42,979 bases of DNA, from NCBI GenBank assembly GCA_013349435.1, contig DUZQ01000015.1, positions 1-42,979 of the forward strand, written 5' to 3'. Made by a program: the position numbers and the translations under genes. A model generated the notes under the pieces. The model worked only from the letters and a program-made list of their open reading frames with translations, had not been told where the DNA came from and did not search any database. This DNA comes from Planctomycetota bacterium. Its GTDB lineage: Bacteria; Planctomycetota; Phycisphaerae; Sedimentisphaerales; Anaerohalosphaeraceae. Shown one piece after another: positions 9,618-17,771 of the stretch. Every line of letters begins with the position of its first letter. Position 1 is the stretch's first letter.

Positions 9618-11105
9618 TCAGAAGATTTTTCTGTAGATATGGCAGTATGGTGTTTTGCCGGTCTTTTCGTAGTAGTCCTGATGATAATCCTCAGCGGGCC
9701 AGAATTTTGCGGCAGGGGCAATCTTTGTTTTAACGTCGTAACCCTTGGTTTTTAACCGACTTATGACATCGGCTACAATTTCCTTTTGCTTTTCATTGAG
9801 TGGAAAGACGGCCGAGCGGTATTGAGTGCCGATGTCGGGGCCCTGGCGGTTTAGCTGGGTGAAGTCGTGAGTCTCGAAATACAGCTTGGCCAGTTGTTCA
9901 TAATCGGTTTTGCTCGGGTCGTAAACCACCTGGACCGCCTCTGCGTGGCCGGTCTTATCCGTGCAGACCTGCTTGTATGTGGGATTATCGATATGGCCGC
10001 CGATGTAACCGACCTGTGTCGATATGACGCCGGGGGCTTTTTGGAGGTAGTACTGGGTTCCCCAGAAACAACCTGAAGCGAAAACAGCACTTTCGGTTTT
10101 TGATACCGCCGCCGGGTCAAAATCGAGTGATATCGAATTGACACAATAGCGGGTATTTTTAGGTGTGTAGCCTTCACCGGTAAACACATGGCCGAGGTGT
10201 CCGCCGCATTTGGCACATACTATCTCGGTGCGAAAACCGTCCGCATCCGGCTGAAGTTTCACGGCCCCGGCTATCTGGTCATCGAAACTGGGCCAACCGC
10301 AGCCGGACTTGAACTTCGATGTCGAGTCGAACAATTCGCTTCCGCACTGCTTACAGGTGTAGGTGCCTTCTTCATAGTGGTTGTTGTATTTGCCGCTGAA
10401 CGGCCTTTCGGTACCTTTATGGATTATTACCCGTTTTTCTTCGGGGGTGAGTTCTTTGTACATTTTTTTGTCCTTATAGAAACCGATCTTGTCAACATAT
10501 ATGTCGGCCTGGAATTCTTTTTTGATAGCTACAATCGAGATAGTTTTCAAGGCCGTAATGTCCAGAGCTGCGTTAAGGGAATAGCCCTTGAAGCTGGTGA
10601 AGGGAATCTTAATCTCCTGCCATGTATTATCTGATTTAAACAAGGCCTGGTAATACTGCCAGGGCCGGCGGGTATCGGAGGTTTTTAGATGGATGGCATA
10701 CTGTTCGCCATTACCCTTTGTTGCTAAAAATATGCCGTCGAAGCTGCTTGCGTTAAAGGTCTCGCCTCGCCGGGCCAGATTTGTGCGGGCCTGGATAAAT
10801 CCGCCGTTATTTTCCAAAGATACGTTGCCGGTGATATGCAAAGCGGTCCCAGCGGCGTGTTTTACTTTTTCCATATTTCCGGATGAAACTCCACCCATCA
10901 CCCGGTCGGTGATAAATGTCCAGTTAGGCCTGAACGGAAGATTGGCCGGCTTTGTCGAAAAGTCATCGATAACGAGCGTTTGTGTCCGAATCGGCAATGG
11001 TTCCTGCCTTGCTGAAGAGACTAATTGTGCACCACCTGCAGCGAGGACGGGGACGAGCAACACCGCCCAAAATCCCGTTCTGAGCAAGCCTTTATTTCTA
11101 TCCAT
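9618..11105 (-). CDS. secreted CIA30-MsrB-MsrA fusion (methionine sulfoxide reductase)
   Basis: A 495-residue three-domain protein. Residues 11-31 form an N-terminal hydrophobic segment (signal peptide or anchor). Residues ~42-210 match the CIA30 (NADH:ubiquinone oxidoreductase intermediate-associated protein 30) beta-sandwich fold, with IDDFS and DRVMGGVSSG. Residues ~214-330 are MsrB, with zinc ligands Cys251, Cys254, Cys297 and Cys300, the common SGCGWPSF motif and catalytic Cys321 in RYCVNS. Residues ~338-492 are MsrA, with catalytic Cys346 in GCFWG and a late Cys488. The two reductases repair R- and S-methionine sulfoxides; here they should act outside the cytoplasm. The order MsrB then MsrA is opposite to the PilB type. 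The CIA30 role is unknown, perhaps carbohydrate or substrate binding. Confidence 0.92.
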   Translation of the reverse strand: MDRNKGLLRTGFWAVLLVPVLAAGGAQLVSSARQEPLPIRTQTLVIDDFSTKPANLPFRPNWTFITDRVMGGVSSGNMEKVKHAAGTALHITGNVSLENNGGFIQARTNLARRGETFNASSFDGIFLATKGNGEQYAIHLKTSDTRRPWQYYQALFKSDNTWQEIKIPFTSFKGYSLNAALDITALKTISIVAIKKEFQADIYVDKIGFYKDKKMYKELTPEEKRVIIHKGTERPFSGKYNNHYEEGTYTCKQCGSELFDSTSKFKSGCGWPSFDDQIAGAVKLQPDADGFRTEIVCAKCGGHLGHVFTGEGYTPKNTRYCVNSISLDFDPAAVSKTESAVFASGCFWGTQYYLQKAPGVISTQVGYIGGHIDNPTYKQVCTDKTGHAEAVQVVYDPSKTDYEQLAKLYFETHDFTQLNRQGPDIGTQYRSAVFPLNEKQKEIVADVISRLKTKGYDVKTKIAPAAKFWPAEDYHQDYYEKTGKTPYCHIYRKIF

Positions 11106-11238
11106 ATCCTTTTTCTCCGCAACAACTGAAAATAACCTTCAGTTAATGATACTTTTGTGTCCAAACGTTTGTTCTTGCTAAATTATGACACCGGCGAGCC
11201 AAAAGTAAAACGGTGAATCCTGTCTATTTTGTTATGGT

Positions 11239-11267
11239 TTGACATGGCCGGGGTATATAGTTATAAT
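11239..11267 (+). promoter_or_regulatory. perfect consensus promoter of the thiC transcript
   Basis: TTGACA, a 17-bp spacer and TATAAT, an exact sigma70 consensus. The predicted start lies only a few bases before the TPP aptamer, so the riboswitch is the first structure transcribed. Confidence 0.85.
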
Positions 11268-11276
11268 TATTCCGGT

Positions 11277-11359
11277 TCGCTGGGGGTGGCCTCTGAAAGG
11301 GGGCATGAGATAAAACCCTTCGAACCTGAACAGGCTAAAAAACCTGCGTAGGGAAGCGA
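11277..11359 (+). ncRNA. TPP riboswitch aptamer (THI element)
   Basis: The conserved aptamer is readable in order: P1 arm TCGCT, then GGGGTGG, the core CATGAGATAAAACCCTT, CGAACCTGA, an ACAGG...CCTGCGTAGGGAAGC segment, and P1 closure AGCGA (11355-11359) pairing with 11277-11281. CTGAGA-like, ACCTGA and GCGTAGGGAAG are the hallmarks of thiamine pyrophosphate riboswitches. It sits directly upstream of thiC, the classic target, and should lower thiC expression when TPP is bound. Confidence 0.93.
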
Positions 11360-11381
11360 CCGATAGGCAATTCAACCTGTC

Positions 11382-11411
11382 ATTCCCGCGGAAGCGGGAA
11401 TCCACGCTTCC
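11382..11411 (+). promoter_or_regulatory. overlapping alternative hairpins between TPP aptamer and thiC
   Basis: ATTCCCGC (11382-11389) pairs with GCGGGAAT (11394-11401). Alternatively GGAAGCG (11390-11396) pairs with CGCTTCC (11405-11411), and the two hairpins cannot coexist. The same CGCTTCC is also complementary to GGAAGCG at 11352-11358, the 3' end of the aptamer. The sequence is of the dispersed TCATTCCCGCG repeat type. It is well placed to be the expression platform, but this is inference. Confidence 0.5.
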
Positions 11412-11455
11412 GAAAAAAGCAACAAAAGATTTAAGTATTTTTGGATATTTACATT

Positions 11456-12772
11456 ATGCCAACACAATTGCAAAGCGCTCTTGAGGGTAAAATAACCGCC
11501 GAGGTCGAATATGTAGCAAACCGGGAAAATCTGGAGCCGGGCTTTATAAAAGATGAACTTGCCGCCGGTCGGCTTGTGATACCGGCCAACAGGGTGCATC
11601 TGGCATCTAACCTCAAGCCCGTAGCCATCGGCAGAGCGGTAGCGACCAAAATCAACGCCAACATCGGTGCAAGCAATGTCCGCTCGTCTTTAGAAGGTGA
11701 AATTGAGAAATTACAAACGGCGCTTGATGCCGGCGCAGATGCGGTAATGGACCTTAGCACCGGCGGCGACCTCGACCATATCCGTGAAGAACTGTTGGCT
11801 CGTTGTCCGGCACCCTTCGGGACGGTGCCGATTTACGAGGTTATCATAGACAGAAATGTCGAAGACATCGACCACGATACGATTCTTAAGGTGATAAGAA
11901 AACAGGCCAAACAGGGCGTTGACTTTTTCACGATTCACGCAGGTGTATTGAAAGAACATCTGGCCCTGCTCAAAAGCCGGGTGTGTGGGATTGTCAGCAG
12001 GGGCGGAGCACTTCTTTCCAAGTGGATGGTTTATCATAACCGCCAGAATCCGATGTACGAGATGTTTGACGAGCTTTGCGATATAATGCGCGAATATGAT
12101 GTATGCTTTTCCTTAGGCGACGGCCTTCGGCCGGGCTGTATTGCGGACGCCACCGACGAGGCACAAATCGCGGAATTGCGAACATTAGGCGAACTTACCC
12201 AACGCGCACAGGAACAGGGTTGTCAGGTAATGGTCGAAGGCCCCGGCCATGTTCCGTTCGATGCGATACAACACAATATGGAACTTCAGCAGCAAATCTG
12301 CAAAGGCGCTCCATTCTACGTACTCGGTCCTCTTGTTACGGATGTCGCGCCGGGTTACGACCATATTACCAGCGCCATCGGTGGCACTGCGGCGGCGTTT
12401 TACGGTGCCGCGTTTTTGTGCTATGTAACGCCGCGCGAGCACTTAGGCCTGCCTGATGCCGACGATGTCCGAAGAGGTGTCATCGCTTCGAAAATTGCAG
12501 CACACGCCGCCGATGTGGCACGGGGCATAAAAGGTGCTGCAGAGCCTGACAGGCGATTAAGCCAGGCGCGGGCAAATTTAGACTGGCAAAAGCACCTCGC
12601 CGAGGCAATTGACCCGGCAACCGCACGCAGGATGTATGCCGAGGCTTGCGAAAAAAGTCAAATGCACCGGTCGCCTTCGTCTGATTACTGCACAATGTGC
12701 GGCAGGCAGTGGTGCAGTGTCAGAATAAACGCCGAGATTAAAGAAATGCTGAAAGAGAAGGTCAAAAAGTAA
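11456..12772 (+). CDS. thiC: phosphomethylpyrimidine synthase ThiC
   Basis: A radical-SAM enzyme that rearranges aminoimidazole ribotide into hydroxymethylpyrimidine phosphate, the pyrimidine half of thiamine. The 438-residue protein is the short form lacking the long N-terminal extension of E. coli ThiC. Family motifs include MDLSTGGDLDHIRE, EGPGHVP and LGPLVTDVAPGYDHI. The C-terminal [4Fe-4S] motif C-x2-C-x4-C is intact in YCTMCGRQWC. I use the ATG at 11456; an in-frame TTG at 11441 adds five residues. The gene is preceded by a TPP riboswitch and stands alone; no other thiamine gene is in the window. Confidence 0.97.
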   Translation: MPTQLQSALEGKITAEVEYVANRENLEPGFIKDELAAGRLVIPANRVHLASNLKPVAIGRAVATKINANIGASNVRSSLEGEIEKLQTALDAGADAVMDLSTGGDLDHIREELLARCPAPFGTVPIYEVIIDRNVEDIDHDTILKVIRKQAKQGVDFFTIHAGVLKEHLALLKSRVCGIVSRGGALLSKWMVYHNRQNPMYEMFDELCDIMREYDVCFSLGDGLRPGCIADATDEAQIAELRTLGELTQRAQEQGCQVMVEGPGHVPFDAIQHNMELQQQICKGAPFYVLGPLVTDVAPGYDHITSAIGGTAAAFYGAAFLCYVTPREHLGLPDADDVRRGVIASKIAAHAADVARGIKGAAEPDRRLSQARANLDWQKHLAEAIDPATARRMYAEACEKSQMHRSPSSDYCTMCGRQWCSVRINAEIKEMLKEKVKK

Positions 12773-12846
12773 GCGAACCCTTCCATTCTCCTGTTGAAAT
12801 ACCACAGATGTCATTCTTACTTCTTTTCTATGAATTGGTTTAATAT

Positions 12847-12852
12847 TATAAT
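12847..12852 (+). promoter_or_regulatory. -10 box of phoB, probable leaderless start
   Basis: TATAAT ends 8 bases before the phoB ATG, so a transcript start about 7 bases downstream would fall at or next to the start codon. No good -35 box is seen. Weak Pho-box-like heptamers lie at 11-base spacing (TGTCATT at 12809, CTTCTTT at 12820), which would fit autoactivation. Confidence 0.4.
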
Positions 12853-12860
12853 ATCTCAAT

Positions 12861-13544
12861 ATGAGCAAAGGCAGAATACTTGTAATAGAAGACGACCCCG
12901 ACATCGTTGAGATGGTCGAGTATCATCTCACCCAGGCCGGTTACCGGTCTGAAGCGATCCTTAACGGCGCCGATGGGATTTCTTCCGCCCGAAAACAGCG
13001 GCCCGACCTGATAATTCTTGACCTTATGTTACCGGCTGTTGACGGTTTCGATGTATGCCGAAGCCTCAAAAGCGATAAAAATACCGCCCACATTCCAATT
13101 ATTATCCTCAGCGCAAAATCGCAGGAGACCGATAAAATAGTAGGGCTTGAACTGGGTGCCGACGATTATATAACCAAACCCTTCAGCCCCAGAGAACTTA
13201 TCGCGCGTATCAAAGCGGTGCTCAGAAGAGGTAAAGAGCGCCGGATAAGCGGCAGACTCGAAAGGGGAGGCGTAGCTATCGACCACGACAGATTCAAGGT
13301 TACCGTGTTCGGCGAAGCAGCCGACCTTACATCCACGGAGTTTAAGCTTCTCGAATTTCTGGCAAGACGGCCGGGCATAGTATTCTCAAGAAATCAGATA
13401 TTAGACGGCGTCTTCGGCGATGACTCGATGGTTTACGACAGAACGGTCGATGCACACATAAAGTCGCTCAGGAGAAAGCTCGGTGCCGCAAAGGATTATG
13501 TCCAGACTGTCAGAGGTGTGGGTTACCGATTCAAGGAAATCTGA
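12861..13544 (+). CDS. phoB: PhoB-like response regulator
   Basis: A 227-residue OmpR/PhoB-type transcription factor. The receiver domain (1-120) has the acidic pair in IEDDPD, the phosphoacceptor Asp in DLIILDLMLP, and the conserved Lys in DDYITKPFSPREL. The C-terminal winged helix (about 130-225) contains LTSTEFKLLEFLARRPGIVFSR and ends in VQTVRGVGYRF. Phosphorylated by the adjacent kinase, it should activate phosphate-starvation genes by binding Pho boxes, such as those found before the downstream transporter. Its stop is immediately followed by the kinase ATG. The assignment to PhoB rather than another OmpR-type regulator rests mainly on the phosphate-transport neighbours. Confidence 0.93.
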   Translation: MSKGRILVIEDDPDIVEMVEYHLTQAGYRSEAILNGADGISSARKQRPDLIILDLMLPAVDGFDVCRSLKSDKNTAHIPIIILSAKSQETDKIVGLELGADDYITKPFSPRELIARIKAVLRRGKERRISGRLERGGVAIDHDRFKVTVFGEAADLTSTEFKLLEFLARRPGIVFSRNQILDGVFGDDSMVYDRTVDAHIKSLRRKLGAAKDYVQTVRGVGYRFKEI

Positions 13545-14969
13545 ATGAAAAGCAGCATCATCGGCAAGTTTCTGGCTGCGTGTGTCATTTCCACCTTCAC
13601 AGCGGTCTTTGTGTTGAACTTTTTTGTGAGCCTCAAACTCAGAGATGCAGTTGAGCAGAAAATCTCCGGCAAGCTCAAAAGCAATGCAATACTTCTCGGC
13701 GAAGTACTGAAAAAAGACCTGCTCGCAGGCGCCGCAGACGATATCAACAACAAAGTTGAGGAACTGGCTGCGCGCCTTGAACTGAGAATCACTGTTATAG
13801 ACTCCGCAGGCCGGGTCACTGCCGATTCCGAAAAGCAGCCCGACATAATGGAAGAACATTCCGACAGGCCCGAAGTCATTGAAGCGGTAGATAACGGTTT
13901 CGGAAGCAGCATTCGTTTCAGTAATACGCTCGGCTATAATATGAAGTACGTTGCGGTTCGTGTTGACGATGGTGATAAAAACCTGGGTGTGGTTCGCTTT
14001 GCCCTGCCTTTGAGTGAAGTTCAGCTACAGATACGTGTCGTCCACAGGGCGGTTCTGGTCGGGGGTATTGTCGCAATTCTTACCGCGCTTATCATCGCGT
14101 ATTTCGCTTCCAGGCATATTACCCGACCCATTCGAAAGATGAAGGATATTGCCGAGCGGATATCGGCGGGGGACTTCAGTAAAAAAATCAAAATAAGAAG
14201 CACCGATGAACTGGGTCAGTTAGCGGCATCTTTGAACACAATGGCCCATGAATTGCAGCAAAAGATTGATAACCTCAGGCATCTTGATACGGTGCGGACG
14301 GACTTTATCGCAAATGTTTCACATGAACTTAAGACGCCCTTGACATTGATGAAAGGATATGTTGAAACTTTAGCCGATGGTCATATCACCGACAGCGAAA
14401 GCGCCGGCAGATTTATCAAAATCATAAGCACGCACACACAAAGGCTTGAAAACATTGTAAACGACCTGTTAACCCTAAGCGAGCTGGAGCTTTCCAGAAA
14501 TCCCATTGAAAAAAGCACCTTCGACCTCAAACTTTTGATAGATGATGTGGCTCTTGGTTTCGGACACGCGCTTTCAAAAACAAACCAAACCCTGAAAATC
14601 GATTCCGAAGACGGAGATTACAATGTGGAAGCGGACAGGGACAAGATTGAGGAAGTCTTTGTGAATCTCATAGACAACGCAATAAAATACAATAAGGAAG
14701 GACAAACTGTTAGCATTTGGCTCGAAGACGGTGGGCATGAAGTTACTGTTTTCGTCCAAGACTTCGGGATAGGTATCGGTCCTGAACACATCGACAGGGT
14801 TTTTGAAAGGTTCTACCGGGTTGATAAGGCCCGCTCGCGCAGGCTCGGCGGCACCGGACTGGGACTGGGCATAGCCAAGCACATAGTGTTGGCCCACAAA
14901 GGAAGAATCTGGATTGAAAGTGAGCCTGATAAAGGCACAAAAGTCTTTGTAACGCTGCCAAAAAAGTAA
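13545..14969 (+). CDS. phoR: PhoR-like sensor histidine kinase
   Basis: A 474-residue membrane kinase. It has an N-terminal transmembrane helix (about 6-28), a sensor domain of about 130 residues outside the membrane, a second helix (~165-188), and a HAMP linker (RHITRPIRKMKDIAERIS). A HisKA domain carries the phosphoacceptor His in FIANVSHELKTPLT, and the ATPase domain has N-box NLIDNAIKY and G-boxes DFGIGIG and GGTGLGLGI. It should phosphorylate the neighbouring PhoB-like regulator when phosphate is scarce. No base separates it from phoB, so the two are coupled. Unlike E. coli PhoR, it has a large extracytoplasmic loop, as in Gram-positive PhoR proteins. Confidence 0.92.
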   Translation: MKSSIIGKFLAACVISTFTAVFVLNFFVSLKLRDAVEQKISGKLKSNAILLGEVLKKDLLAGAADDINNKVEELAARLELRITVIDSAGRVTADSEKQPDIMEEHSDRPEVIEAVDNGFGSSIRFSNTLGYNMKYVAVRVDDGDKNLGVVRFALPLSEVQLQIRVVHRAVLVGGIVAILTALIIAYFASRHITRPIRKMKDIAERISAGDFSKKIKIRSTDELGQLAASLNTMAHELQQKIDNLRHLDTVRTDFIANVSHELKTPLTLMKGYVETLADGHITDSESAGRFIKIISTHTQRLENIVNDLLTLSELELSRNPIEKSTFDLKLLIDDVALGFGHALSKTNQTLKIDSEDGDYNVEADRDKIEEVFVNLIDNAIKYNKEGQTVSIWLEDGGHEVTVFVQDFGIGIGPEHIDRVFERFYRVDKARSRRLGGTGLGLGIAKHIVLAHKGRIWIESEPDKGTKVFVTLPKK

Positions 14970-14978
14970 TAATTTCGA

Positions 14979-15018
14979 TTTTCACCGTTTTTTCACATTC
15001 TTTTCATAATTACTTCAT
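14979..15018 (+). promoter_or_regulatory. four tandem Pho-box repeats
   Basis: Four 7-base units, TTTTCAC, TTTTCAC, TTTTCAT and ACTTCAT, start at 14979, 14990, 15001 and 15012, exactly 11 bases apart with 4-base spacers. This is the architecture of PhoB binding sites (7-base direct repeats with 4-base spacers). The array ends 8 bases before a -10-like TATAGA (15027-15032), replacing the -35 box as in PhoB-activated promoters. The target is the phosphate cotransporter gene. Confidence 0.8.
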
Positions 15019-15026
15019 ACCCGCCC

Positions 15027-15032
15027 TATAGA
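15027..15032 (+). promoter_or_regulatory. -10 box of the Pho-regulated transporter promoter
   Basis: TATAGA follows the Pho-box array. The predicted start leaves a short leader containing the AGAGGGG ribosome binding site (15047-15053). Confidence 0.6.
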
Positions 15033-15056
15033 TTTTCTCGCGTTCCAGAGGGGTAT

Positions 15057-16190
15057 ATGAAAGATAAACTAAAAATTATTGTGAAGCTGGCCGGGGTGGG
15101 GGTATTTCTCTATTTATTCCTGTCGAGCATCTGTTTGATGGGTGCGTCTTTCAAAGGTTTCGGTTCCGGCTTCGCCGAGCAGCTTATCAGAACCACTTCA
15201 AATCCTTTTGTCGGCCTTTTCATCGGAATCCTGGCAACAAGCCTCGTACAGAGCTCCTCGACTACTACATCTATCGTTGTTGGTATGGTAAGCTCCGGTG
15301 TTATTACCGTCGGCAATGCCGTATATATAGTCATGGGTGCGAACATCGGCACAACGGTTACAAATACGCTGGTCTCTTTGGGGCATATCACCCGCAGGGA
15401 GGAATTCAGAAGGGCCATCGCCGCCGCAACCATGCACGACTTCTTTAATTTTATCTGCGTCTGTGTGTTGCTGCCGATAGAGTTGGCCACCGGGGCTGTT
15501 GAAAAATGTGCCGTCTTTATGGGCACACTCTTTAAGAACATCGGCGGCATCAAATTCACCAGCCCTCTTAAAGCCGCTACGGAGCCTGCGGTACACTTCA
15601 TCTGGGAAATTACCGCACGGATAAGCGAATTGGTCTTTGACCGCCCCGTTTCTATGTATATACTTATGCTGGCTTTCTCGGCGCTGCTGCTGTTTCTGTC
15701 ACTTTATTTTCTCATACGAATTACAAAATCCCTTGTCGTCAAAAAGGCTGAGGCGGTTATCGACAATGCCATCACCAGAAGCAAATTGTTGGGACTTCTT
15801 GCGGGACTTACCTTCACTGTCGTTGTCCAGAGTAGTTCCGTTACCACCTCTTTGCTGGTCCCTCTCGTGGCGGCGGGTATCCTCACTATCGAGGCGGCTT
15901 TTTCGGTAACTATGGGAGCCAACATCGGTACCACTACCACTGCTATACTGGCCTCATTTGCCACAGGGGATCTTTCGGCGATTGTTGTAGCTTTCGAGCA
16001 CTTTTTGTTTAATACTATAGGTGTTGTGATTATCTTTCCCATAAGAGCTTTCAGGGCCGTCCCGATAAACCTTGCCAAGGCCCTGGGAGACTTGGCATTC
16101 AAAAAAAGAAGAGTTGCGGTCCTCTATATGTTGGGTGTGTTTTTCTTTGTGCCGGCCCTGTTGATATTTATTTCGAAGTATTTCCGATAG
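15057..16190 (+). CDS. Na/Pi cotransporter family protein
   Basis: A 377-residue membrane protein of the Na+/phosphate cotransporter family (PF02690, NptA/YjbB-like). Two inverted copies of the family repeat are visible, each with a QSSS motif and a matching MGANIGTT motif: SLVQSSSTTTS with IVMGANIGTTVTN in the N-half, and VVVQSSSVTTSLL with VTMGANIGTTTTA in the C-half. About eight to ten hydrophobic segments are present. It should import (or in some relatives export) phosphate using the sodium gradient. It lies between phoR and a PhoU-like gene and has its own Pho-box promoter. It lacks the C-terminal PhoU domain found in longer relatives; the PhoU here is a separate protein. Confidence 0.93.
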   Translation: MKDKLKIIVKLAGVGVFLYLFLSSICLMGASFKGFGSGFAEQLIRTTSNPFVGLFIGILATSLVQSSSTTTSIVVGMVSSGVITVGNAVYIVMGANIGTTVTNTLVSLGHITRREEFRRAIAAATMHDFFNFICVCVLLPIELATGAVEKCAVFMGTLFKNIGGIKFTSPLKAATEPAVHFIWEITARISELVFDRPVSMYILMLAFSALLLFLSLYFLIRITKSLVVKKAEAVIDNAITRSKLLGLLAGLTFTVVVQSSSVTTSLLVPLVAAGILTIEAAFSVTMGANIGTTTTAILASFATGDLSAIVVAFEHFLFNTIGVVIIFPIRAFRAVPINLAKALGDLAFKKRRVAVLYMLGVFFFVPALLIFISKYFR

Positions 16191-16200
16191 GAGAAACAAA

Positions 16201-16878
16201 ATGTTTGCGAATCTGTTGAGTTTCTGGAGAGGAAAAGACTTTTTGGCTCAGGTCCTCGGAGAGTTTAAGGATATGCTTGACGAGACTGAGAATATGTTCA
16301 AATCGGTCTGTAAAACCCTCCTGGACAATGTTGAAGATGCCGACCTGGAAAAGAAAGTGTACACAATTGACAAGAAGGTCAACAATCTCCAAAAAGACAT
16401 ACGCAAAAGGATAGTAGCGCATCTTTCGCTCCAGCCGTCCGTGGACGTGTCCGCCTGCCTGTTGCTTATGAGTGTTGTAAAGGACGCCGAGCGACTCGGC
16501 GATTACGCCAAAAACCTCTATGAAGTGACCAAACTCCTGGATAAGCCTCTCGACAGAACTCTGTTCTCGCGCTTCTTCGATGAGCTTGATGCCGAAATTA
16601 TAAAGCTGTTTGACCATACCAAAGAAGCATTCATAGAATCGGACAACACTAAAGCCGAGTCATCCTGGGATTATGAAACAAGGATTGCAAAACGTTGTGA
16701 TGCCGTTATCGGTGAACTTGCAAAAAGCAGAGATATTACACTCAACGAAGGGATTTGCCTGACTCTAATCGCAAGGCATTTCAAACGAATAGCAGCCCAT
16801 CTGGTAAATATCGCCACCTCCGTCATTTTACCACTCGATGAGCTGGACTATTACGACGAAAGGATGATCCGAGAATAG
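16201..16878 (+). CDS. PhoU-like phosphate regulatory protein
   Basis: A 225-residue all-helical protein with two PhoU-type three-helix bundles. The repeated signature is seen as DAERLGDYAKNLYEV (about 97-111) and RHFKRIAAHLVNIATSV (about 195-211). PhoU proteins bind metals and transmit the state of a phosphate transporter to PhoR, or restrain the transporter directly. The TAGGAGAAACAAA before the ATG is a good ribosome binding site, and the gap to the cotransporter is only 10 bases. It therefore completes a phoB-phoR-transporter-phoU unit. Weaker conservation of the second metal-binding motif is possible. Confidence 0.9.
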   Translation: MFANLLSFWRGKDFLAQVLGEFKDMLDETENMFKSVCKTLLDNVEDADLEKKVYTIDKKVNNLQKDIRKRIVAHLSLQPSVDVSACLLLMSVVKDAERLGDYAKNLYEVTKLLDKPLDRTLFSRFFDELDAEIIKLFDHTKEAFIESDNTKAESSWDYETRIAKRCDAVIGELAKSRDITLNEGICLTLIARHFKRIAAHLVNIATSVILPLDELDYYDERMIRE

Positions 16879-16999
16879 ACCGGGCATATTCGTATCTTCG
16901 GTTATTGCTGTGCTCCGGATTTATCAGGGTCCTCTGTTTTCCTGTTGACATCGGGCTGCTTGCTGGTTAAGCTACCGGCAAAAAGGTCGAGTAATTTTT

Positions 17000-17230
17000 A
17001 TGGATGCTGTTATATACCTTATCGCAGGGCCGTTGTTTTTGATATCGCTGGTTGCGCACCTGTATGTAAAGCTCCGACTCCGACCCAGGCAAGGCTCCGA
17101 TTTCGACGACTATTACCACGAATTTGAAGGACGCCACCCTGACTTTGCGAGATATGAAAAGTGGTCGCAAATTACGTTTGTCACCGCTGTCATCGCCGCC
17201 CTGCTCCTCTTTGTCGCAACTGCCATCTGA
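17000..17230 (+). CDS. small two-helix membrane protein, function unknown
   Basis: A 76-residue protein with two hydrophobic helices (about 4-24 and 57-75) joined by a charged, tyrosine-rich loop (RPRQGSDFDDYYHEFEGRHP). No family is recognised. An AAGGTCGAG sequence lies shortly before the ATG. It follows the phoU gene after 120 bases and could belong to that transcript. Its stop is only 31 bases from the stop of the convergent three-gene cassette. Confidence 0.7.
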   Translation: MDAVIYLIAGPLFLISLVAHLYVKLRLRPRQGSDFDDYYHEFEGRHPDFARYEKWSQITFVTAVIAALLLFVATAI

Positions 17231-17261
17231 CCAAAAATCACCGTCGAAAATCTAACATTTC

Positions 17262-17771
17262 TCAGTTCTTCTCCAATCCTAATGAATCCTGCATAGATGA
17301 ACTTAATTTTGATTTGTCGATTTTGTCTCCCTCACCTAAAACAGTTAAAATCATACTTCGTACGATTTTCTCTTGGACTCGATCTCTTTGGCCTTTTTGG
17401 TAAAATAACTTTGCAAGTTGTCCTAACTTGGCGCTTGATAGCTCGATAACATCACGGTGCCATCTTCTATTCGCCTCCTTGTTAGGTGAACCGCCTTCTG
17501 TTGATTCCAATTTAAGATTAAGGCTCAACACGTCTTCCAAACCAACCAATACGTAGTCGAAGTTTGAGACGTGGTCACGATTTGCGGCCATAGCGGTTAT
17601 AACGTCCCGCAAATTCGCCCGCTCATCATCGATATACCACACAGAGAGGCTATTTTCACTCGTTACCAAATCGCCGAGCGGGTCGGAAGGGATGTCATCG
17701 GCGCATAACCAACTCGGCTGTGGTTCCTTATACCATCGACCCTTGCGGATCTTTCTAAGAAGCAGCCCCAC
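17262..17771 (-). CDS. unknown protein, third gene of overlapping cassette
   Basis: A 169-residue soluble protein with no recognised family. Its N-terminus is basic (LLLRKIRKGRWYKEPQPSWL) and the remainder is helical and charged, including RRWHRDVIELSSAKLGQLAK. No catalytic motif is evident. It starts with GTG inside the end of the preceding gene (17-base overlap), with AAAGGT upstream. NRDHVSNFDYVLVGLEDVLS and the following helices could form a small all-alpha domain. It ends facing the small membrane-protein gene. Confidence 0.75.
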   Translation of the reverse strand: MGLLLRKIRKGRWYKEPQPSWLCADDIPSDPLGDLVTSENSLSVWYIDDERANLRDVITAMAANRDHVSNFDYVLVGLEDVLSLNLKLESTEGGSPNKEANRRWHRDVIELSSAKLGQLAKLFYQKGQRDRVQEKIVRSMILTVLGEGDKIDKSKLSSSMQDSLGLEKN

